This document shows, in pieces, positions 6,461 through 10,749 of a stretch of 10,749 nt of DNA (the first letter of the stretch is position 1; each line of letters starts with the position of its first letter). Location: assembly GCA_900554995.1 (NCBI GenBank), contig USJJ01000024.1, forward strand, positions 1 to 10,749, read 5' to 3'. Made by a program: the position numbers and the translations under genes. Source of the DNA: an uncultured Ruminococcus sp. GTDB lineage: Bacteria; Bacillota; Clostridia; Oscillospirales; Acutalibacteraceae. Below the pieces are notes generated by a model. The model ran no database searches, was not told where the DNA came from, and worked only from the letters and a program-made list of their open reading frames with translations.

Positions 6461-7894
6461 ATGTTACTGAAAGAAAATATTCAACGTGCAGGCGTGGGAT
6501 TTCTGCTGGACAGAGTGCTGAAATACGTTGACAAGGATCCGAAAAAGAATATTCTCAAGCTTATCGGTCTTGCCGAAAAATTTGCCGGAAAAACATTTCC
6601 CGAAAAAACATTTAAGGGCTTCCGCAATGCGATTAGCGACGATGATAATGTTTGGAATACCTATGCGATGAATCTGCTCAAGGATATTGACAGGGGTTAT
6701 CTCAAAAAGATGTTTTTGTCTTTCGTTCTCGGTGCAGGCCTCCATGGAACGAGATCCGTAAGAGCCAACCGTGAAAAGTATAAGTGTAACATTCCGTGGC
6801 TTATGCTCATTGACCCGACAAGCGCATGTAATATGAACTGCAAGGGCTGTTGGGCGGCTGAATACGGTCACAAACTCAATCTCACATATGATGAAATAAA
6901 CAATGTTATCAATCAAGGTGTGGAGCTCGGAACGCATCTTTATATGTTTACGGGCGGCGAACCGCTTATCAGAAAAAACGATATTCTGCGTCTTTGCCGT
7001 GAGCATAAAAACTGCACGTTCCTTGCTTATACAAACGCAACATTGATCGACCAAAAATTCTGCGACGACATGAAGGACGTCGGCAATCTTACTCTTGCAC
7101 TCAGCATTGAGGGCTCCGAGGAGTCAAACGATTTCCGCCGTGGCAAGGGAGCTTACGAGAGAACCATTAAAGCAATGGAGCTTCTCAAAAAGAATAAGTG
7201 CATTTACGGCCTTTCGATTTGCTACACCTCGCAGAATGTCGATAAGGTAACAAGTGACGAATTTATTGATTTGATGATTGAAAAAGGTGCAAAATTTGCA
7301 CTTTACTTTAATTATATGCCGGTCGGCACGGGAGCTGTTGAGGAGCTTATTCCCACCCCTGAGCAGAGAACGCATATGTATTTCTGGCTCAAAAAGATGC
7401 GAAACGGCAAAACCGGCAAGCCGTTATTTGTAATGGATTTCCAGGATGACGGCGAGTATGTCGGTGGCTGTATCGCAGGCGGCAGAAACTATTTTCATAT
7501 TAACTCCGCCGGTGATATTGAGCCTTGCGTATTCATTCATTTTTCTGATTCAAATATCAGAACGCATACGATCCTTGAGGCTTTGAGAAATCCGCTGTTT
7601 ATGAGCTATTATCACAATCAGCCGTTCAATGATAACCATCTGCGTCCGTGCCCGATGCTTGAGAATCCAGAATATCTTAGGAAGATGATTAAGCAGACAG
7701 GCGCAAAATCGACCGACCTTGAAAATCAGGAAGGTGTTGAACATCTTTGCGCAAAGTGCGACAAGTTTGCCGCCGCATGGAAGGAACAGGCGGACAAGCT
7801 TTGGGCGGAAAACAAGCATCCTAATCCTAAAACGCAATATTACCGTGATACCGAGCAGGCAATGAAAGAAAAACTCGATGATTTGGTAAGATAA
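6461..7894 (+). CDS. Radical SAM protein with SPASM-like C-terminal domain, function unknown
   Basis: This 477-residue enzyme should bind a [4Fe-4S] cluster and cleave S-adenosylmethionine to a radical. Numbered from the ATG at 6461: a helical N-terminal extension of about 110 residues (GFLLDRVLKYVDKDP, KFAGKTFPEKTF); the radical SAM motif CNMNCKGC (C123, C127, C130); GGEP (165-168) for SAM contact; and a C-terminal part with C337 (GCIAGGRNYFHIN), C356 (GDIEPC), C397 (RPCPMLENP) and C430-x-x-C433, the pattern of a SPASM-type auxiliary cluster. The general layout is that of MoaA/PqqE/SkfB-like enzymes, which modify peptides or small molecules, but no precursor peptide or partner is visible nearby. 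I recall near-identical proteins as a widespread uncharacterised family in gut Clostridia. A GTG at 6446 would add five residues but has no ribosome binding site; GAGGT sits 8 bases before the ATG. A strong terminator follows. Confidence 0.9.
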   Translation: MLLKENIQRAGVGFLLDRVLKYVDKDPKKNILKLIGLAEKFAGKTFPEKTFKGFRNAISDDDNVWNTYAMNLLKDIDRGYLKKMFLSFVLGAGLHGTRSVRANREKYKCNIPWLMLIDPTSACNMNCKGCWAAEYGHKLNLTYDEINNVINQGVELGTHLYMFTGGEPLIRKNDILRLCREHKNCTFLAYTNATLIDQKFCDDMKDVGNLTLALSIEGSEESNDFRRGKGAYERTIKAMELLKKNKCIYGLSICYTSQNVDKVTSDEFIDLMIEKGAKFALYFNYMPVGTGAVEELIPTPEQRTHMYFWLKKMRNGKTGKPLFVMDFQDDGEYVGGCIAGGRNYFHINSAGDIEPCVFIHFSDSNIRTHTILEALRNPLFMSYYHNQPFNDNHLRPCPMLENPEYLRKMIKQTGAKSTDLENQEGVEHLCAKCDKFAAAWKEQADKLWAENKHPNPKTQYYRDTEQAMKEKLDDLVR

Positions 7895-7900
7895 AAAATA

Positions 7901-7930
7901 AAATCGTCCGTTTCGGCGGGCGATTTTTTT
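7901..7930 (+). terminator. Terminator after the radical SAM gene
   Basis: A 10-pair stem (AAATCGTCCG at 7901-7910 with CGGGCGATTT at 7917-7926, one wobble) with a 6-base loop ends in a run of seven T (7924-7930). It begins 6 bases after the stop. The T-run touches the ribosome binding site of the next gene, leaving no room for a promoter between them. Confidence 0.9.
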
Positions 7931-7946
7931 GAAAGGCATGAAATTT

Positions 7947-8465
7947 ATGTTCAGAAAAGCTACAAAGAAAGACATTGACCGTATCAGCGAAATATATGAT
8001 GAAATTCACGATGCCGAGGAGGCAGGCCTCGTTACAATCGGCTGGATAAGAAATATTTATCCGACAAGAAAGACAGCAGAAGTTGCAATTGCGGCAGGAG
8101 ATATGTTTGTTGAAGAAACTGACGGAACAATAGTTGCTGCTGCGAGGATAAACAAAGAACAGGTGCCCGAATATGCCGATGCAAGCTGGACTGCCGATGC
8201 ACCCGACGATGAGGTTATGGTGCTTCATGCGCTTGTCGTTTCGCCTAAAGCTAAGGGAAAGGGCTACGGAACGGCATTTGTCGATTTCTATGAAAAATAT
8301 GCGATTGAAAACGGATGTCCTTATCTCAGAATGGACACCAATGCGAGGAACTTCGCCGCACGCAGTCTATATAAAAAGCTCGGCTATACCGAGGTTTCAA
8401 TAGTTCCATGTGTGTTCAACGGCATTGACGGCGTACAGCTTGTGTGCCTCGAGAAGAATTTATAA
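7947..8465 (+). CDS. GNAT family N-acetyltransferase
   Basis: This cytoplasmic enzyme of 172 residues should transfer an acetyl group from acetyl-CoA to an amine; the substrate is unknown. The N-terminus FRKATKKDIDRISEIYDEI is the usual first GNAT strand and helix. Motif A is LHALVVSPKAKGKGYGTAF (93-111), with the CoA pyrophosphate loop KGKGYG. Motif B is MDTNARNFAARSLYKKLGY, with N135 and Y142 in the usual places. The ATG at 7947 is preferred because GAAAGG lies about 10 bases upstream. An ATG at 7938 has almost no spacing, and a TTG at 7929 lies inside the preceding T-run. The gene sits directly behind a strong terminator, so it is probably expressed by read-through from the radical SAM gene or from an internal promoter I cannot identify. 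It could act in resistance or small-molecule or protein acetylation. Confidence 0.88.
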   Translation: MFRKATKKDIDRISEIYDEIHDAEEAGLVTIGWIRNIYPTRKTAEVAIAAGDMFVEETDGTIVAAARINKEQVPEYADASWTADAPDDEVMVLHALVVSPKAKGKGYGTAFVDFYEKYAIENGCPYLRMDTNARNFAARSLYKKLGYTEVSIVPCVFNGIDGVQLVCLEKNL

Positions 8466-8487
8466 ATCAACCTGTTTTTATAAAACA

Positions 8488-8516
8488 TTGACAAATCTAA
8501 CCATAGTAGATATAAT
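8488..8516 (+). promoter_or_regulatory. Consensus promoter of the toxin-like RNA
   Basis: TTGACA (8488-8493), 17 bases, TATAAT (8511-8516): a perfect sigma-A promoter. The predicted start falls at about 8523-8524, on the G that opens the conserved leader block GTGGCACTACC. It starts only 22 bases after the acetyltransferase stop. Confidence 0.88.
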
Positions 8517-8557
8517 TATCTTCGTGGCACTACCAATGCGGTAGGCGGTTACACTCT

Positions 8558-8680
8558 TTGCCCTCGTCAGGGGGTGATTTTATTCAATACGTTACATATG
8601 AGAATTTATTCACATTCGCACTTGTAATCATCAGACTTGTGACTGTGTTCGTTGCAGTTCTAGCATATAAAAAGAAATAA
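8558..8680 (+). CDS. Small hydrophobic holin-like type I toxin peptide (start codon uncertain)
   Basis: The open frame ends at TAA 8678-8680. Its core VTYENLFTFALVIIRLV, then a further hydrophobic stretch and AYKKK, has the shape of Firmicutes holin-like toxins: a short polar start often reading VTYE, one membrane helix and a lysine tail. Such peptides insert in the membrane and are held silent by an antisense RNA. The start is the problem. The strong Shine-Dalgarno AGGGGGTGA (8569-8577) is followed in frame by no ATG, GTG or TTG; ATT at 8582 would be at the right distance. The given start, TTG 8558, has a poorer AGGCGG (8543-8548) 9 bases upstream and would give 40 residues; ATT would give 32. 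The start region may be mutated and the toxin dead. One arginine interrupts the helix. Toxicity is inferred from family likeness, not shown. Confidence 0.55.
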   Translation: MPSSGGDFIQYVTYENLFTFALVIIRLVTVFVAVLAYKKK

Positions 8681-8764
8681 CCGCCCTGTCCTGAGAAAAC
8701 GAGCGGTTATTCTTTAACTTTTCATTCGAGGGCGTAACCGTCTATCGGTAGTGCCACCCTTTGT
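8668..8764 (-). ncRNA. Candidate antisense RNA of the toxin-like gene
   Basis: A perfect minus-strand promoter predicts an RNA starting near 8764 and ending just past the shared hairpin near 8668, roughly 95 bases. Its only ATG frame (ATG AAA AGT TAA) stops at once, so it looks noncoding. It overlaps the last codons and 3' end of the plus-strand RNA by about 50 bases in antisense, as in TxpA/RatA-type type I toxin-antitoxin pairs. Its leader is the same in sense as the toxin leader rather than complementary to it. Ends are predicted from promoter and hairpin positions. Confidence 0.65.
8676..8711. terminator. Shared two-way terminator of the convergent RNAs
   Basis: AATAACCGC (8676-8684) pairs perfectly with GCGGTTATT (8703-8711). 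On the minus strand it is followed by TCTTTTTAT; on plus by CTTTAACTTTT, a weaker tail. The toxin stop codon lies inside the left arm. Both RNAs would end here, giving a 3' overlap. Confidence 0.8.
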
Positions 8765-8770
8765 ATCTTT

Positions 8771-8799
8771 ATTATACGCTGTGAAGCGCAATTTGTCAA
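8771..8799 (-). promoter_or_regulatory. Consensus promoter of the antisense RNA
   Basis: On the minus strand TTGACA (8799-8794), 17 bases, TATAAT (8776-8771): perfect consensus. It shares TTGACAAAT with the opposing promoter at 8488. The spacer between the two hexamers contains an inverted GCGCTTCACAGCG. No open reading frame follows it in a usable distance, which supports a noncoding product. Confidence 0.85.
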
Positions 8800-8812
8800 C
8801 ATGAGATTTATC

Positions 8813-8846
8813 AAAAGTCATCGGACAGTTTTGTTCGATGGCTTTT
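8813..8846 (-). terminator. Terminator of the small membrane protein gene
   Basis: AAAAGTCATCGGAC (8813-8826) and GTTCGATGGCTTTT (8833-8846) form a 14-position stem with a 6-base loop. On the minus strand there is one A-C mismatch, and the right arm overlaps the gene's stop codon. The terminal T's are part of the stem. It separates this gene from the antisense promoter 14 bases further on. Confidence 0.6.
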
Positions 8847-9387
8847 ATTCTTTGGCGTTCAGAAGTTTTATCAGTCTCGGTCTGAAATGCCTGTGAAAAA
8901 TTATAAAGCAAAGATCAAACATTGCCGTTAAAATTCCAGACACAAGAAAAATCCAAACGTGACTGCTGTAAAAAAGGGAAACGAAAAAAGGAACAAAGCT
9001 CATCGCAATGTTTATCTCGTGGATTACCTCTGCCGAGCAGGTTTCATTGATAAGAGTTTCAACCGGGAATTTCTGCGATGACGATGTGTTAGGCAAAAGA
9101 TTCGGCAGTTTTTCTTTCCATCGCTTTACCCTGAGTGCCTTAAAAATCGGTTCCTCGAATTTCTTCGGTGCAAACCAACCGTTTGTATAATTATAATTAA
9201 CAGTTTTGTGCGATAAGGATTCCGAAACGATGATTCTGTATGCAAAATGATAGAAGCACGTCAGAAATGTGATAAAACAGGTGAAAGAATAATGATTGTC
9301 GTGGTGAATGTGTGAAATAAGGAAAATAACACTGAGCACGGCGAACAAGCCGGCGGCAGTATACATAAATTTCCGTAGATGTTTCAT
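8845..9387 (-). CDS. Small membrane protein resembling CrtO-type acyltransferases
   Basis: This 180-residue protein has four likely membrane segments (about 8-25, 36-55, 127-145, 147-166). Between the second and third lies a polar section with NGWFAPKKFEE (69-79), RVKRWKEKLPN (86-96) and NETCSAEVIHE (114-124). This pattern, an aromatic WF-xP start, a W-K-x-x-L-P block and an ET..AE..H block, recalls the glycosyl-4,4'-diaponeurosporenoate acyltransferase (CrtO) family and its many uncharacterised Firmicutes relatives. No carotenoid genes are nearby, so a staphyloxanthin-type role is unlikely; a lipid-linked acyl transfer is possible. The ribosome binding site is modest (GAGGAA about 11 bases before the ATG). 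It lies 85 bases after the mannosidase stop on the same strand and may be read through from it. The family assignment is from motif memory only. Confidence 0.6.
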   Translation of the reverse strand: MKHLRKFMYTAAGLFAVLSVIFLISHIHHDNHYSFTCFITFLTCFYHFAYRIIVSESLSHKTVNYNYTNGWFAPKKFEEPIFKALRVKRWKEKLPNLLPNTSSSQKFPVETLINETCSAEVIHEINIAMSFVPFFVSLFYSSHVWIFLVSGILTAMFDLCFIIFHRHFRPRLIKLLNAKE

Positions 9388-9408
9388 CTTATGATCTATT
9401 CCTCAAAT

Positions 9409-9457
9409 TCGGGCAACTGACTTGCCCGAGAGAACGCCGGACTAATGGCGTTCCCTC
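9409..9457 (-). terminator. Pair of hairpins between mannosidase and membrane protein genes
   Basis: Two inverted repeats lie side by side: 9409-9416 with 9422-9429 (CGGGCAA core, 5-base loop) and 9428-9438 with 9447-9457 (GAACGCC core, 11 positions, one mismatch, 8-base loop). They overlap by two bases. Neither has a clear T-run on the minus strand, and on plus CTTTTT comes about nine bases later. They could be a weak terminator, a processing site or an attenuating element of the minus-strand unit. Confidence 0.45.
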
Positions 9458-9472
9458 AGTATAATCTTTTTA

Positions 9473-10749
9473 TCAGCCAACAAATTTAATTGTGAGAATC
9501 TTTTTACCGGTAATTTCAAACTCGGCAAATCCGTTTTCATCAACTGTGAGAGGAGCTACGTCCTTTTCCTCAAGGCTTACGAGCTTAACCTCGCTCCACT
9601 TCTTGCCGGAATACGGCGGAAGCTCAAATTCTGCCTGCTGTCTTTCAACAGGAGACTGTGCCTTTTCAATCGGAGCGATACCGCCGTTGAGACGAATATT
9701 TGTCTTTACAGTCTTGTCAGACGGGTTAAAGAGACGAACAACATAGCCTGTGCCGTCCTCGCTCTGCTTAATGCCACTGACGTTGAGCTTTTCTGTGCCA
9801 AGCTCAAGGAATGAATGAACAAGATCGTTCTTTCCGTGGTCTGTCGGAGCAAGCTGTGCTACGCCGAAAGCAAGGTTGAATCTTTCGCTCTCGCCCCAAA
9901 CATTGCCATCTTCCCAGTCGCCCTTGTGAGGCATAAATGCGTAACGGTAAGTGTTCTTGCCGATGCACTGCGAACCCTTGTCGCTTGCGCTGTAGTCCTG
10001 CATATCGCTTGTAACACAGATGCGAAGCGGGAAAGCGCGAAGAAGTGAAAGGTAAACCGTGCCGCACTCATCATCCGAGGCTTCATATGCTTTTAGTCCC
10101 GTATTGAGGAGAGCTGCGCCGACCGTGCCGTCTGTTACATCAACGAAGGAGTTCATCGGCTGCTCGGTCATCGGTATCTCGTCATAAAGCGAATAGTCGA
10201 GCTTTGCAACGGGGCGCTTAACAACGTCAAACTGACCCTGAGCGTATGAGAATTCCGACTTGATGTCAGTCGGGAATGCTACCTGAAGGTAGTGATCCTC
10301 ACTCTGATTGTCGATTGTTGTTTCAACCTCAAGATAACGTGAGCCCTTCTTCAATGTGACAATGCTCTCGATCCTGCAGGGATTGAGGTGCTTTGAACGT
10401 GTCTTTTCGTCCGGGTTTCTTCCCTCGGGAAGTGCCCAGTCGATAGCAACCTTGTATGAAACGGCAAGCTCGCCCTCGTGGAGAAGCGTAATCTTTGCAT
10501 TCTCGTTAAGAGTTGTAAAGGTTTCATCGTTCTCCGGGGTGAAGTGTTCCCACGGGTTGCCGATTTCGCCGGTATCCTTGAAGTAGCCGAGACCCTCGTA
10601 GCTCTTGCCGTTCTCTTTATCAAGAACATTATAGGTACCGTTGGAGTTGAACGAAACTCTGAGGTACTCGTTCTCCATAACCTGATTTCTCTTGAGCATA
10701 GTCTTAGGCGTTGTTGCGCGGACATGATAAAGCGGCTGAAGCTTTAGCG
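9473..10749 (-). CDS. GH38-type alpha-mannosidase, C-terminal part (partial)
   Basis: About 424 residues are visible. The frame stays open to the window edge (reading LKLQPLYHVRATTPKT before the first Met), so the Met at 10699 is not the start and the 5' part lies outside. The visible part matches the C-terminal beta-sandwich region of GH38 alpha-mannosidases: MENEYLRVSFNSNGTYNVLDK, a YFKDTGEIGNPWEHF block, VTLKKGSRYLEVETTIDN, LQVAFPTDI, LLRAFPLR and a GKNTYRYAFMPHKGDW block. The N-terminal catalytic (beta/alpha)7 barrel with the nucleophile aspartate and zinc ligands is not in view. The enzyme would release mannose from alpha-mannosides such as host N-glycans or yeast mannan. No signal peptide can be judged. 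Stop is TGA at 9475-9473. Confidence 0.85.
   Translation of the reverse strand, partial: LKLQPLYHVRATTPKTMLKRNQVMENEYLRVSFNSNGTYNVLDKENGKSYEGLGYFKDTGEIGNPWEHFTPENDETFTTLNENAKITLLHEGELAVSYKVAIDWALPEGRNPDEKTRSKHLNPCRIESIVTLKKGSRYLEVETTIDNQSEDHYLQVAFPTDIKSEFSYAQGQFDVVKRPVAKLDYSLYDEIPMTEQPMNSFVDVTDGTVGAALLNTGLKAYEASDDECGTVYLSLLRAFPLRICVTSDMQDYSASDKGSQCIGKNTYRYAFMPHKGDWEDGNVWGESERFNLAFGVAQLAPTDHGKNDLVHSFLELGTEKLNVSGIKQSEDGTGYVVRLFNPSDKTVKTNIRLNGGIAPIEKAQSPVERQQAEFELPPYSGKKWSEVKLVSLEEKDVAPLTVDENGFAEFEITGKKILTIKFVG

Larger units (their letters stand above)
8524..8757. repeat. Interrupted inverted repeat framing the small-peptide locus
   Basis: Three blocks occur in the same order from both ends: GTGGCACTACC (8524-8534 on plus; 8757-8747 on minus), CGGTTAC (8546-8552; 8740-8734) and GCCCTCG (8560-8566; 8733-8727). 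With the facing promoters, the two halves look like an inverted partial duplication of a promoter and leader. Both convergent RNAs would therefore begin with nearly the same leader. In the plus copy CTACC-AATGC-GGTAG forms a small hairpin, extended by GC/GC across a bulged A. Confidence 0.85.

Noticed and set aside
6464..7054. Minus-strand open frame of 196 codons opposite the radical SAM gene
   Set aside because: The radical SAM frame carries all family motifs. The opposite frame has none and no upstream signals.
7929..7931. TTG start for the acetyltransferase
   Set aside because: It lies in the T-run of the terminator with no Shine-Dalgarno. The ATG at 7947 gives the usual GNAT N-terminus.
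8598..8627. Nine-residue frame starting at the only ATG in the toxin-like leader
   Set aside because: It is out of frame with the hydrophobic peptide, stops after nine codons and has poor spacing from the Shine-Dalgarno. The peptide likeness is in the other frame.
8488..8799. Interpretation as an insertion sequence remnant or MITE because of the inverted repeats
   Set aside because: The repeat arms carry perfect promoters and ordered leader blocks interrupted by unlike bases, and no target-site duplication is apparent. A convergent RNA pair explains it better, though a mobile origin is not excluded.
10697..10699. ATG as start of a 408-residue mannosidase-like protein
   Set aside because: The frame stays open to the window edge and the protein begins in the middle of the GH38 C-terminal region, so this Met is internal.
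1..10749. CRISPR array, tRNA or rRNA gene
   Set aside because: No regularly spaced direct repeats and no cloverleaf or rRNA-like conserved sequence were seen on either strand.

Overview
The window looks like chromosome of an anaerobic, probably gut-dwelling Clostridia bacterium (Ruminococcaceae/Oscillospiraceae-like). The evidence is a HydB/HydA-type [FeFe] hydrogenase operon, strong AAGGAGG-type ribosome binding sites, consensus TTGACA-17-TATAAT promoters, short GC hairpin plus T-run terminators and codon use typical of low-to-mid GC Firmicutes. The species is inferred from gene content only.

Layout. Positions 1-3625 (+) are the 3' end of an electron-bifurcating or NAD(P)-linked [FeFe] hydrogenase operon: the last codons of a probable small [2Fe-2S] thioredoxin-like subunit, the NuoF-like flavin/NADH subunit (hydB, HndC-like) and the catalytic H-cluster subunit (hydA, HndD-like), closed by a terminator. 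Together they would move electrons between NADH, ferredoxin and protons to make H2 during fermentation. Positions 3691-4989 (-) hold an exported calcineurin-like metallophosphoesterase with its own promoter and terminator. Positions 5038-6278 (-) hold an AT-rich membrane acyltransferase (acyltransferase-3 family) behind a perfect -35 promoter. Positions 6400-7930 (+) encode a radical SAM protein with a SPASM-like C-terminus and a strong terminator that touches the ribosome binding site of a GNAT acetyltransferase (7947-8465).

Positions 8466-8844 contain no conventional gene but are densely organised. Two convergent consensus promoters face each other, each driving an RNA whose 5' leader carries the same blocks (GTGGCACTACC, CGGTTAC, GCCCTCG), and both end at one shared two-way terminator. 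The plus-strand RNA carries a reading frame for a very small hydrophobic peptide with a lysine tail, like Firmicutes holin-like type I toxins; the minus-strand RNA would be its antisense partner. The peptide frame has no normal start codon at the expected place. This is the most interesting element of the window.

Positions 8813-9387 (-) encode a small membrane protein resembling the CrtO-type acyltransferase family. After a pair of hairpins, 9473 to the window end (-) is the C-terminal part of a GH38-type alpha-mannosidase whose catalytic half lies outside the window. The genes after the hydrogenase do not form one pathway that can be read from the sequence. They look like a series of short, independently transcribed units (envelope modification, exported phosphoesterase, sugar hydrolysis, stress-type small element).
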